Notes under the pieces: generated by a model
The model's database searches: none
What the model was told of the DNA's origin: nothing
Seen by the model: the letters and a program-made list of their open reading frames with translations, nothing else
Shown here: positions 8,878-16,252 of the stretch, piece after piece
How positions within the stretch are numbered: position 1 is the stretch's first letter
Layout of the letters: the number at the start of each line of letters is the position of its first letter
Position numbers and translations under genes: made by a program
IMG/VR virus record: IMGVR_UViG_3300034159_000046
Span: 1 to 43,430 of that record
Strand: one strand, 5' to 3'
DNA: 43,430 nucleotides
From: a virus

Positions 8878-9473
8878 GATTTATCCTTAGCGCTTAATAT
8901 ATATTTCTGGCAATCAATATAATGAATTGTCGCCGGTCCTTTATGGGCCTTGTCCCAAATATACCAAGCGTAAACTTGCATTCCGGTTTTATATTTTCCA
9001 TCATCGCGCAATTTATCGCCAAGCATTGGAAACCGTGAAAATACATGAATACGCGCATGGGAAAATTCTTCGTCTTGCCATACTTTTTTAAGCCTGGTTT
9101 GGCCGTGTAGGTAGGTAATTGGAAGCAATAACGCGAATTTTTCCTTTGCAATTTTCTTACATTGGAAAATGAATTCAAGCGCAAGTGAAAATGGCGGATT
9201 GGTTATAATGTAATCATAACGTTTTTTTATGTCGGCTTCTAAAAAATCATATCCGTTTGAAATATCGCCATGATCAACAAAATCGAATCCGTTTTGATTT
9301 AAAACCTTAATAATGGCACCGTTACCGGATGACGGTTCAAGTATCAATTTATTTTGCTTGAATTTTTCATTGTCTAAAAGTTGCTGAGTCATGCTATACG
9401 GCGTTTCATAGAAATCGCTTTCTTTTCTGAATCCTGTGTTATTTTTGCTGTAATTTTTGCCTAGCCCTGACAT
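8874..9473 (-). CDS. DNA N6-adenine methyltransferase
   Basis: 199 residues, with AAGGA before the ATG. An AdoMet-binding motif (ILEPSSGNGAI, ~41-51) is followed ~45 residues later by the catalytic NPPF (~95-98), the order seen in adenine N6 methylases. No target-recognition domain and no neighbouring endonuclease are visible, so it is an orphan phage methylase, likely protecting phage DNA from host restriction or marking replicated DNA. Its stop overlaps the -35 box of the next promoter. The start lies inside the 3' end of a small gene (9439-9603). Confidence 0.85.
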   Translation of the reverse strand: MSGLGKNYSKNNTGFRKESDFYETPYSMTQQLLDNEKFKQNKLILEPSSGNGAIIKVLNQNGFDFVDHGDISNGYDFLEADIKKRYDYIITNPPFSLALEFIFQCKKIAKEKFALLLPITYLHGQTRLKKVWQDEEFSHARIHVFSRFPMLGDKLRDDGKYKTGMQVYAWYIWDKAHKGPATIHYIDCQKYILSAKDKS

Positions 9474-9603
9474 TTATATATTCCTTTTCCTTTTCAATTC
9501 CGCCAATAATAATACAAGTTAGCCGAGGGCGTAAGTCTCCCCGCAGGTATTTTGACCAAAGCCTTTCTATTGCCAGTGAACAGCTTTTAACTACGCGTTT
9601 CAA
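9439..9603 (-). CDS. Small basic protein (54 aa), unknown
   Basis: Starts at a TTG forming a TTGA overlap with the stop of the gene before it (the same arrangement as 30034), and ends 35 bases inside the methylase gene. The 54 residues are basic at both ends with a central hydrophobic patch (LTCIIIGG). Codon use is coding-like and no other frame fills this 126-base gap. I do not recognise a family. Confidence is limited by the TTG start and short length. Confidence 0.45.
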   Translation of the reverse strand: MKRVVKSCSLAIERLWSKYLRGDLRPRLTCIIIGGIEKEKEYINVRARQKLQQK

Positions 9604-9788
9604 GATATTCTTACCAACATTGTAGTATTTTGCTGAGACTTACAGCATTCCTCGCATAAATAATATTTACCTTGATAAATATATTTCGCTGGTTTTCCGC
9701 ACAAATACGGCTGATTTGTTTTTTTATTTACCCATTCAAAGCAACAAGTTTTTTGTGTTTCTTTTGGTTTTTTTCGCTTGTTAAACAT
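9600..9788 (-). CDS. Small zinc-ribbon-like protein (62 aa)
   Basis: Starts at the ATG with the upstream GGGGGGAT site; an earlier in-frame ATG lacks one. Cysteines at ~16-17, 30, 45, 48 and 49 form a CC...C and CEECC pattern suggesting zinc binding. The N-terminus is Lys-rich (NKRKKPKE). It overlaps the preceding gene by eight bases. Small zinc proteins in phage early operons are often host-takeover or DNA-binding factors; the role here is unknown. Confidence 0.65.
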   Translation of the reverse strand: MFNKRKKPKETQKTCCFEWVNKKTNQPYLCGKPAKYIYQGKYYLCEECCKSQQNTTMLVRIS

Positions 9789-10047
9789 TTCTATGTATCC
9801 CCCCGATGCCGCAAGTATCATGACCATATAAAAGCAACCCGGATGGATTGCCTTTAATTCTGTTGTCTATTTCTTCTTGCGTTGTGATATATCCATACCT
9901 CAACATTAATTTAGACTGATTTAAAAGCAATCTATCAAGCTGAGACTCACCGGCACACATTTCAAGGGCCTTTATTTTTCGCAAAGGCCCATTGTCATTT
10001 ATTGCTTTTAATATTTTTTTATATACCTTACTATCTCGTGAGTCCAT
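9781..10047 (-). CDS. Conserved-looking hypothetical protein (88 aa)
   Basis: The ATG at 10047 is chosen because GAGGGG lies ten bases before it, inside the end of the annealase-like gene; an upstream TTG (10083) has no good site. The first ~60 residues look helical and may form a small helix-turn-helix (KILKAINDNGPLRKIKALEM ...). The tail is Gly-rich. Position in the recombination operon is the only functional hint. Confidence 0.6.
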   Translation of the reverse strand: MDSRDSKVYKKILKAINDNGPLRKIKALEMCAGESQLDRLLLNQSKLMLRYGYITTQEEIDNRIKGNPSGLLLYGHDTCGIGGIHRNV

Positions 10048-11137
10048 GAGAAATTCGCCCCTCGCCTGGTATTTTTGACTCAATCAAATTTAAAGTATCA
10101 ATTACATTTGGCCAGTATTGTGATTCGTTCGGATGAATAGTCTGCCTTTCTGCCCATTCAACTATTCTTTTGGCGTCTGGTATATCGTCAGGGTGAATAG
10201 ATTTATTATTTATATATGCGTTAATGGTAGATATTAAACAGCCCTTAATATCAATTGATACCGGCTTTTCTGATGATTCTACTGATTTTGGCTCTGGCAA
10301 GAATTCAACCTTACCGGGAATATCAAAAAGTTTTGGCCTTTCCCATTCCTTAGACATTGCGCTGAGCCGCGCCGCCGTTTCAAGTTTAAGGATTTGGCTT
10401 GACCGCTGGATTCTTACGAATACTAAAAAACCGTCCTTTAAATCTTCTTTTTTATATCCGGTCATTAGCCCTGCTAATTCTCTGATTGTCTTACCGTGGG
10501 CTTTTGATTCAGCCTTTGCCCCCGCGAATTTCATTTCATTGTCAAAATGGGCTTGACGTTGCCACCGTGTACGATATTTTATACCGAATGCGTAGCTACC
10601 TCGCATATAATATTCGCCCCAAAAATCCTTGTCTTTTATTTGGTATTTTCCGTTTTTAATTTCAACAGTATAGCCGTTTGTTGCCTGTTCCTCATCTGAC
10701 CAAGCGATTGAACAGCGTTCATATGCGTTATAGCTAACAGAACAAATACTAGATCGTCGCTCTGTTCCGTCTTCTTTTAAAATGACTGAATATTTTTTAA
10801 CGATTCGCCCCACGTTCATTTTTACCATATTTGGCGGCGCGTTCAACTCTGCTCTTATTCTGTTTAGGTCGGCAAATTCTATTAAGGGCTCATGTATAGA
10901 GTTATCACCCCCGGAAATTCCGCAAGCGTCTGCTATATTATATAAAATCTCTGGCTTTGGCATAAATGTATTATTTCCAATATCGTACCAGTCTGACGCG
11001 GTATATTTTAATTCTGTAATATGGGCTTCAAATTCATCGGGCAACATTTCTATTGCGTCAAAATTAACGTGATTCCATTTATCATTGGGACCGGCCTTAC
11101 GGACTTTTTCTATAGTTTCTTTGTTTCCCTTAATCAT
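10031..11137 (-). CDS. Putative single-strand annealing protein (RecT/Redbeta-like)
   Basis: 368 residues; GAGG lies ~10 bases before the ATG. The central segment (~195-245: GAKAESKAHGKTIRELAGLM then YKKEDLKDGFLVFVRI) has the Ala/Glu/Lys helix, as in AESKA...IREL, seen in phage annealases. The region before it (~110-185) is beta-rich, as in the annealase core. The neighbours (SSB, SbcDC-like nuclease, VRR-NUC nuclease) are the usual partners. It would anneal ssDNA for recombination or recombination-dependent replication. The fold is inferred by pattern, so it could be another operon protein. Confidence 0.5.
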   Translation of the reverse strand: MIKGNKETIEKVRKAGPNDKWNHVNFDAIEMLPDEFEAHITELKYTASDWYDIGNNTFMPKPEILYNIADACGISGGDNSIHEPLIEFADLNRIRAELNAPPNMVKMNVGRIVKKYSVILKEDGTERRSSICSVSYNAYERCSIAWSDEEQATNGYTVEIKNGKYQIKDKDFWGEYYMRGSYAFGIKYRTRWQRQAHFDNEMKFAGAKAESKAHGKTIRELAGLMTGYKKEDLKDGFLVFVRIQRSSQILKLETAARLSAMSKEWERPKLFDIPGKVEFLPEPKSVESSEKPVSIDIKGCLISTINAYINNKSIHPDDIPDAKRIVEWAERQTIHPNESQYWPNVIDTLNLIESKIPGEGRISHGLTR

Positions 11138-11324
11138 TTGATATGGCCTCTAATATTTTTAGCCCCTTTGCCTCTGCGGTTTCACGCGCCAAATCAATAG
11201 CTTTAGAAAGCATAAGCGCTGAAATTTCTGGCGTTTCATATTCCGCAGTAATGTCTAATTTAATTTTTCCCTTTGCGTCCTGCGCGAAATTAATTCTACA
11301 CCGGCCTATATTTACGTTATCCAT
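11130..11324 (-). CDS. Small protein (64 aa), unknown
   Basis: The ATG at 11324 has AAGGGG ten bases upstream. An earlier in-frame ATG at 11348 overlaps the -10 box, so it cannot be on the mRNA. The protein has a beta-like first half and an Ala/Glu-rich helix (SKAIDLARETAEAKG). It overlaps the annealase-like gene by eight bases and is the first gene from the promoter at 11375-11347. Confidence 0.6.
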   Translation of the reverse strand: MDNVNIGRCRINFAQDAKGKIKLDITAEYETPEISALMLSKAIDLARETAEAKGLKILEAISND

Positions 11325-11346
11325 TTTATTTAATCCCCTTGGATTC

Positions 11347-11375
11347 ATTATCTATTGTAATGCGGATTATGTCAA
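11347..11375 (-). promoter_or_regulatory. Leftward promoter for the annealase-methylase operon
   Basis: TTGACA (11375-11370), 17-base spacer containing TAATCCGCATTA, GATAAT (11352-11347). Here the predicted start (~11340) leaves a ~16-base leader with an AAGGGG site, unlike the leaderless promoters of the same family. It lies inside the 3' end of the Topo VI-A-like gene's operon boundary. Confidence 0.7.
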
Positions 11376-11377
11376 GC

Positions 11378-12262
11378 TTATTTATTTGCCAAATTTAATA
11401 ACCAGTCACGGCCTTCATTTTCTCTTTCTAAATCTGATTCCCATGTATCAGGATCGATTAGGTCGATGATTTCACCATTTATTAATTCTTTGATATATTT
11501 TGGATCAAGAGCGTCTAGTTCCCATGAACTATCACCAAATAATTGACGATACCCATAATATCGGGAATCAGTTGATTTTGCTGGATTTTCAGGCGGGTTA
11601 TATTGCTCTACTTGGTCCATGTTAAGGGCAAGACGCTTTAGTATAAAATTTTCTTCGTCACTTGTCCTTCCAATGAACATTTTTAGCCTTTCCGTATTAT
11701 CCCTTGTCATGTCGATACCGCTGGGGTCATGATCCCCCAAATGAAGAATATAAACCATTTTCCCATGGTCTATCTGCCTTGCTATTCTCATCCCTGCGGC
11801 CCATTGCTCAGACTGGCTAGTATAACCACGACAAGAGAAATAAGGAACCCTGTGCTCGTCACAGGCATCGGCAATTACGCCAGAAAGGGCTTCTTTTTCC
11901 ACCCAAACTTCTACATAATTGCGCTGGTTTTCCCACATATCAACGGAATATCCATAAGCGGCTGACCGTAAAATTGACTGCGGATTTTCCCAGCTTGACG
12001 GCTTATATAAATTTCTTGTCCTGTCTTCCAATGAATCCCAATCAATTAAACCGGCAAGCCTTGCCGCGTTGATTGTATTGCCGAGTTTCTTATATTCCTG
12101 TACAGTATTTGCAATTAAATCCCTGGACACAAATTGATAATATAATTGGCGCAGTGTAAGCGTTAAACTCATTGCGCTATATTCGTTTATTATTTTATTT
12201 GCTTGATTAATTACTATTTGTGAATCGTAATTAAAACGTCTTTCAATATAACAGATTTTCAA
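11378..12262 (-). CDS. Topoisomerase VI subunit A / Spo11-like protein (orphan)
   Basis: 294 residues. The N-terminal part has LTLRQLYYQFV (~35-46), resembling the catalytic-tyrosine motif (R-x-x-Y-Y) of the Topo VI-A/Spo11 winged helix. A Toprim domain follows with WVEKEAL (Glu ~122) and LGDHDPSGIDM (Asp ~177 and 179), the metal-binding acids of Topo VI-A. No B subunit (GHKL ATPase) is encoded, so it is an orphan A subunit, like the Mini-A group known from mobile elements. It could nick or break DNA, or relax it with a host partner. It starts four bases inside the preceding gene. Confidence 0.75.
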   Translation of the reverse strand: MKICYIERRFNYDSQIVINQANKIINEYSAMSLTLTLRQLYYQFVSRDLIANTVQEYKKLGNTINAARLAGLIDWDSLEDRTRNLYKPSSWENPQSILRSAAYGYSVDMWENQRNYVEVWVEKEALSGVIADACDEHRVPYFSCRGYTSQSEQWAAGMRIARQIDHGKMVYILHLGDHDPSGIDMTRDNTERLKMFIGRTSDEENFILKRLALNMDQVEQYNPPENPAKSTDSRYYGYRQLFGDSSWELDALDPKYIKELINGEIIDLIDPDTWESDLERENEGRDWLLNLANK

Positions 12263-13254
12263 AGCATTGCCTCCAATGCGTCGTCCTCATCGGCTATAAT
12301 TATTTCATCACCCGGTGTTATGACTTCCCGGTCTATTGCCGTCTGCTTAATTATTTTGTACTTACCAAGCGGAAAACCGCCTCTTGTACTATAAAATTCC
12401 ATAAAACTTGATTGGCTTAATATTTTGCTTGTTTTGTTTGTTTTTAATCCAATCCAATTTGCTGATATAAATTTTTCTATATCCTCTAATTCTATTTCAG
12501 TATTATTTTTAGAGCCAACTGGGCGGCCTTTTTTGCTAACTGTCTTTCTATTAATAAATTTTTCAAGAAGTTTAATTATTATATTCTTTTCTTTTGGCTC
12601 ATATTCATATAGAGCGAAAACTATCATTCCTTGTAAAATACAGGCTATCATAAAATACATAAATAACTGTAAGTATCTTTTATTTTCACTAAAGATAGCA
12701 TCTGGTATAGCCTTAAATATTTTATCGGCGGTGATTTGTTCGGATATAACCAATCCCGATTCAACGGCATTAAATCTATCTAATCGCTTTTGCTCTTTTG
12801 TTGCCTCGTCTTCTATTGCTTTATTAACTCGCCTTTCAAGGGATTCCATGGTCTTGGCCGTAATTGTTGGATCATGTAGGCCATCTGAATAGTCTTTATT
12901 TGCAAGCGCCAATCCATCGCTTGCGGCTTTTTTATCAGCCGTCAACCCCGCCAATTCGGCGTCATTTTCTATGGTTACATTGGTTTCTTTTAATTCAGTT
13001 GTGGCCAATAAATAGCTAGTATCGAAAAACACGGCAACCGTAACAAGGGCAAGCCAGAATTTACGCGCTTTGTCTTCATAGGCCATTGGGATAAGTGCTA
13101 CAATAGCAATACCAATTGCGCCAAATGCAACGCGAGCCAGAGGGTCAACGGCTTGGCTTGTAAAGCAAGCATAAAGCATTATTCCATCGGCACCGGCCCC
13201 AAGGGCTAACGCTAAAATTTTAATGATTCTTTTAAGTAGCGGCGGTAATCTCAC
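12259..13254 (-). CDS. Membrane protein with cytoplasmic AT-hook-like segment
   Basis: 331 residues from a GTG start (GTGA overlap with the previous stop; GGAGAG upstream). Three hydrophobic segments at ~8-30, 38-57 and 65-84 are followed by a charged helical region (~95-195), a fourth membrane segment (~200-222), and a C-terminal domain beginning with a Lys-rich stretch and KKGRPVGSKN, which resembles an AT hook (core GRP). The last ~70 residues look like a small folded domain. It may anchor DNA or the recombination machinery to the inner membrane. No family is recognised. Confidence 0.55.
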   Translation of the reverse strand: MRLPPLLKRIIKILALALGAGADGIMLYACFTSQAVDPLARVAFGAIGIAIVALIPMAYEDKARKFWLALVTVAVFFDTSYLLATTELKETNVTIENDAELAGLTADKKAASDGLALANKDYSDGLHDPTITAKTMESLERRVNKAIEDEATKEQKRLDRFNAVESGLVISEQITADKIFKAIPDAIFSENKRYLQLFMYFMIACILQGMIVFALYEYEPKEKNIIIKLLEKFINRKTVSKKGRPVGSKNNTEIELEDIEKFISANWIGLKTNKTSKILSQSSFMEFYSTRGGFPLGKYKIIKQTAIDREVITPGDEIIIADEDDALEAML

Positions 13255-13625
13255 TTTATTCTCTCCGATATTATTTTTATAGTACCGTCTTTTTTCTCTT
13301 TCCAGATTTCAGAAATTCCGCCCTCGTCTATAATAAAGTTATGCCATTTTTTTTGATTTGGTTTTAATGTATCATTAATTGTTTTTTCTTCAATATTTAA
13401 AATAATTGCAACGGTTTGGCCGACCATTTCAGGAGTTATAACAACTTGCCTAAATCCAATCCTATCGCCTCCGGCCATATCTTGATCATCTTCACGGCGT
13501 CCATGCGGCGGCGGCGGCAATCCATAGGCTATATAATGGCCTTTTACTATCGCGCTTCCACGATAATTTTTCCAGGTGCAAGGATTTGCAATCCATGCGG
13601 CGTCATCTAGCTTTTGTATACTCAT
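13251..13625 (-). CDS. VRR-NUC domain nuclease
   Basis: 124 residues. GGDRIGF (~52-58), then ITPEMVGQTVAI and a beta strand with IEEKT (~77-81), followed by LKPNQKKWHNFIIDEGG, match the D...E-x-K...Q core of phage VRR-NUC (PD-(D/E)XK) proteins. In these the active site usually reads as an aspartate, E-x-K and a helix Gln. Such proteins are structure-specific nucleases or Holliday-junction resolvase-like. A four-base ATGA overlap couples it to the HTH gene before it and a GTGA overlap to the membrane gene after it. Confidence 0.8.
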   Translation of the reverse strand: MSIQKLDDAAWIANPCTWKNYRGSAIVKGHYIAYGLPPPPHGRREDDQDMAGGDRIGFRQVVITPEMVGQTVAIILNIEEKTINDTLKPNQKKWHNFIIDEGGISEIWKEKKDGTIKIISERIK

Positions 13626-13978
13626 TTCCTAGAGTGTTTCCTAAGCTTTAATATATCAGTTTCACTAATTGCGACGCGCCTTTCTTGATCACGTCTGGGG
13701 TCGGCCATTTTCTGGACCCTATCAACGTGTTTCCCGATTATTGTAGCCGCTTGCTGGTAGGTAAGCCCAAGCTCAGACAGTAAAGAAATAAAAGCCCGGC
13801 GCATTATCCCAAAAGACTCGCGCTCCGGTTCTATTCCGATTGCGTCTAGAAATATTTTTGGCGTTGGCTTTTCTCCGGCCATGAATTTTTCAATCATTCG
13901 GTGGCCGTACCCGGTAATTTCTACAACGTCTTGAACCCTAAAATTTTTTCTAATCATTAATGCTTTTAATTCTGTCAT
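13622..13978 (-). CDS. Helix-turn-helix DNA-binding protein, candidate regulator
   Basis: 118 residues. The start at 13978 is chosen because the promoter -10 box ends seven bases before it; the frame is open further upstream but would run through the promoter. Residues ~1-40 (MTELKALMIRKNFRVQDVVE ...) and ~65-95 (LLSELGLTYQQAATIIGKHV) both look like helix-turn-helix units. The C-terminus is basic. As the first gene of the recombination operon and the only clear HTH in the early region, it is the best candidate for a protein acting on the shared promoter element; this is inference. Confidence 0.65.
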   Translation of the reverse strand: MTELKALMIRKNFRVQDVVEITGYGHRMIEKFMAGEKPTPKIFLDAIGIEPERESFGIMRRAFISLLSELGLTYQQAATIIGKHVDRVQKMADPRRDQERRVAISETDILKLRKHSRK

Positions 13979-13985
13979 AATGGAG

Positions 13986-14014
13986 ATTATGACACAGCGT
14001 GCGGAGCACGTCAA
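13986..14014 (-). promoter_or_regulatory. Leaderless leftward promoter for the HTH / VRR-NUC / Topo VI-A-like operon
   Basis: TTGACG (14014-14009), 17-base spacer containing CTCCGCACG, CATAAT (13991-13986), then seven bases to the ATG at 13978. It lies in the 38-base gap after the helicase gene. Confidence 0.65.
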
Positions 14015-14016
14015 TA

Positions 14017-15408
14017 CTATGCTTTTCGTAAATATACGTGCCATATTTTATCCACTAATTCGGGACTTGCCCCAAGCTGTCTGCCTATTGTGTAAGCGGT
14101 TTCTTTTTTTCTTGCCCCTCTGGCTATTGCTAATAAAACTTTATTAATTTCCGCTTTATTTCCCGAATTAATATTTATTAAATTTCCGTCTTTTTCCTTT
14201 ATTGGTTCCCTAACTGCGGCCCTTTTCATAAATACATAGCCGCAAGCGGGACAAATCATATCGAATTTTAATACCGGGCGCTGGCAGTCTGGACAGCGTT
14301 TATATAAACTTTCATCTTTTTCTTTTTTCTTTGGCGTGTCCAATGTCCATTCGTATGGATCGTCTGGCAATCCGTGGCGCTGATAATTACTGACGAAATC
14401 AAGGATTATAGCCCGCTTTCCCGATTCTTCAATGGCCGATAATCTTCCTTGTTTGGTGCTTAAATCATGGCCCTTCGCCCAATCAGCCCGTAAAACCCGT
14501 CCGGTATGTTGGCGCTTAATAACCATTGATTCCGTAGGCCTGGCGTCAATTTCAACTGAAATTCCTTTTATGTCTACACCTTCCCCAATCGCATCGCAAC
14601 TTGAAATCAATTTATTATTCATAATAGATTCGTGTAAATCATCTTTCATTTTTGAATGAACGGCTTTCATAGGATAGCCCGCTCCGGTAAAAATTCCTGC
14701 TATACGTTCGGCGTCTTCAATATCAACGCCAAAGCTAATTCCTGGTTTGTCTTTTCCGAATTCCTTATATGATTTAACGAAGCTTGAAATTCTTATTTTC
14801 TTTAAGTCTTCGCGCGAAAAATCACCCATTGAATGATGAAATTTAGAAGTGTCCAATTCTTCAGGTATAAAATAATCATAATTAGCTAAATACCCTTCGT
14901 CAATAAACCATTTAACAGGTGGAGAAACTAACATATGCTCATACATAGAAAGCGGCGTACCATCAGGGCGCTTTGGCGTGGCACTTTGTCCGAATAGTTT
15001 TGAATTTGGCCAAAATTCAAGCGGCTTTTTGAACATATTAGTCGTGCTATGGTGGGCCTCTTCATAAAGTAAATAACCTGGCTCATCTAATAAATGGTAC
15101 CTTGTCGATAATGATTGAACCGATATTACTTGTACCCTATATCTAACAAATGGAAAACCGGGGGCTATAATTCCATGCCTTATGCCTATTTCTGTCAAAT
15201 GCTCAGAAAATTGGCGCATTAAAAGTTTGCTATGGGTTAAGAAATAAATTGGCCTTGATTGGTTCGACAATGCCCAATCAATAAAAGATTTAAATACTAT
15301 TGATTTTCCTGTACCTGTTGGCATTTGGTTTATTAAAGCCCGCCCGCCATGGGTGAAAAAATCTATAGCCAAATCTCGTGCATTTATTTGGAAGTCAAAA
15401 AGATTCAT
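14017..15408 (-). CDS. SF2 DEAD/DEAH-box-type helicase
   Basis: 463 residues. Motif I is MPTGTGKS (~29-36), motif II YEEAHH (~134-139, a DEAH variant), motif III QSATP (~155), and motif VI QHTGRVLRAD (~300). Near ~385-400 lies a four-cysteine zinc ribbon, CPDC...CPAC, followed by a basic C-terminal domain. The order matches phage RecG/UvsW/type III-like SF2 helicases that remodel forks or recombination intermediates. It overlaps the small gene before it by 14 bases and follows the structured-RNA locus. Confidence 0.85.
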   Translation of the reverse strand: MNLFDFQINARDLAIDFFTHGGRALINQMPTGTGKSIVFKSFIDWALSNQSRPIYFLTHSKLLMRQFSEHLTEIGIRHGIIAPGFPFVRYRVQVISVQSLSTRYHLLDEPGYLLYEEAHHSTTNMFKKPLEFWPNSKLFGQSATPKRPDGTPLSMYEHMLVSPPVKWFIDEGYLANYDYFIPEELDTSKFHHSMGDFSREDLKKIRISSFVKSYKEFGKDKPGISFGVDIEDAERIAGIFTGAGYPMKAVHSKMKDDLHESIMNNKLISSCDAIGEGVDIKGISVEIDARPTESMVIKRQHTGRVLRADWAKGHDLSTKQGRLSAIEESGKRAIILDFVSNYQRHGLPDDPYEWTLDTPKKKEKDESLYKRCPDCQRPVLKFDMICPACGYVFMKRAAVREPIKEKDGNLININSGNKAEINKVLLAIARGARKKETAYTIGRQLGASPELVDKIWHVYLRKA

Positions 15409-15685
15409 TTATATAGTCTATAATTTCTTGAACGCTTTTTAATGTTTTTTGCGACTTATCAATTGGAGTTTCTTTATATGTATTGTGTAATACAAAAATT
15501 GATATTATTATTAATATCCCGATAATTGCCAATATTATTTGTATTATTTTTTTAAAAGAGTCTTTTACTTTTTCGTTAAAAATTTTCTTTTGCTCTTTTT
15601 TCCCTGGATTAACAAAGTCTATTTTATCTTCTACGCAATCCCAACATTCATAGCCTAAAATTTGTGACGTCGGTTTATTTGTCAT
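15395..15685 (-). CDS. Small single-pass membrane protein (96 aa)
   Basis: AGGA lies seven bases before the ATG. The N-terminal ~35 residues contain CWDC, possibly a metal or redox pair. A hydrophobic helix at ~47-67 (IIQIILAIIGILIIISIFVL) is followed by a helical C-terminus. The ATG comes only 12 bases after the terminator-like hairpin at the end of the structured RNA, so expression may depend on read-through of that terminator. No promoter of its own is visible. Confidence 0.65.
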   Translation of the reverse strand: MTNKPTSQILGYECWDCVEDKIDFVNPGKKEQKKIFNEKVKDSFKKIIQIILAIIGILIIISIFVLHNTYKETPIDKSQKTLKSVQEIIDYINESF

Positions 15686-15696
15686 TTGTTAATCCT

Positions 15697-15732
15697 AAAA
15701 AATCCGGCCCGCAGCTTAGGACCACGGACCGG
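15697..15732 (-). terminator. Rho-independent terminator at the 3' end of the structured RNA
   Basis: Minus strand: CCGGTCC pairs with GGGCCGG around a 15-base loop, then ATTTTTT. It lies 12 bases before the ATG at 15685, so it either ends the RNA or acts as an attenuator for the helicase operon. Confidence 0.7.
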
Positions 15733-15813
15733 AAAGCAATCTCTGGTATCGTGTCCGGATACCTCTTATTAAAGAACATGACGCGCCTAAATATCCAACG
15801 GATACCGGCCAAT

Positions 15814-15874
15814 CTACGGTATCGGGGATTTGAACCCCGCGCCAATTGGCGTATTCCAGTGCAAGCACTTAAAT
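15814..15874 (-). other. tRNA-like acceptor and T-arm element inside the structured RNA
   Basis: Minus strand: ACGGTAT pairs with ATACCGT (7 bp), and the T-arm CGGGG-TTCAAAT-CCCCG directly precedes the 3' acceptor strand, exactly as in tRNA. But only ~33 bases separate the 5' acceptor strand from the T-arm, about eight fewer than needed for D plus anticodon arms. They form AGTGC/GCACT and GTATT/AATAC hairpins and a CGCCAATTGGCG palindrome instead. No CCA follows. It is not a functional canonical tRNA. Confidence 0.55.
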
Positions 15875-16252
15875 ACCGTACGCAGCTTAAAGCTAAGTTG
15901 CCACTCGATAAGGCACGCCCCGTTTGACTGGCCAGCGTGCCAAGTGGATTTTTTCGCGCCAATTGCTGGACCCGCAGCAACGGGATTGACCGGCTATTTC
16001 ACCTTAACCACATGGTGTTAGACTTTTTTGCAGGGCGGCCGGTAATGGCCCGGCGGCGTGGCTGGCTATGATTGGCACGCCCACGCTACATTATCCGCAA
16101 CTTTGCGGCCTTCGCCCCGGAGGCATTAGGCTTGCACTGTCCAAACCAGTGCGCCAGATTTTATCTGCCCCCTGAATCCTGATTTAATTTGGCAATTTTC
16201 GCATGGACTGCCTAACCAAACAATTGAAACCATTTTCTTGCCTCTTTCGCTA

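Larger units (their letters stand above)
15697..16246 (-). ncRNA. ~550-nt highly structured non-coding RNA, unclassified
   Basis: The region between a strong leftward promoter (16281-16253) and a terminator hairpin (15732-15697) is GC-rich compared with its surroundings and holds no convincing gene. It is packed with perfect stems on the minus strand: CAGAT/ATCTG (16167-16155), GCACTG/CAGTGC (16152-16134), CCGCAA/TTGCGG (16108-16095), GCGTGG/CCACGC (16086/16056), GCCGG/CCGGC (16054-16038), TTGCTG/CAGCAA (15980-15963), GGCACGC/GCGTGCC (15941/15912) extended by CCACTT/GAGTGG, and a tRNA-like element (15874-15814). Size, density of stems and phage context resemble the large ornate RNAs ROOL and GOLLD, but I cannot assign it to either. 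Confidence 0.75.

Noticed and set aside
13622-13978. Classical temperate lysogeny module
   Set aside because: Only one HTH protein is seen here, with no integrase, excisionase or divergent repressor/antirepressor pair, so lysogeny cannot be claimed.
15814-15874. Canonical tRNA gene
   Set aside because: No D arm, no five-bp anticodon stem with a seven-base loop, and the internal distance is too short.
15675-15980. 101-residue minus-strand open frame (and plus-strand frames at 15664-15927 and 15830-16021)
   Set aside because: They lie in the stem-rich RNA region, have no ribosome sites and read as translated hairpins; compensatory stems explain the sequence better.
15697-16246. tmRNA, RNase P RNA or group I/II intron
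   Set aside because: The acceptor strands are 33 bases apart rather than at the RNA ends, there is no convincing tag frame or CCA, and I find no P7-like, domain V or RNase P core sequences.
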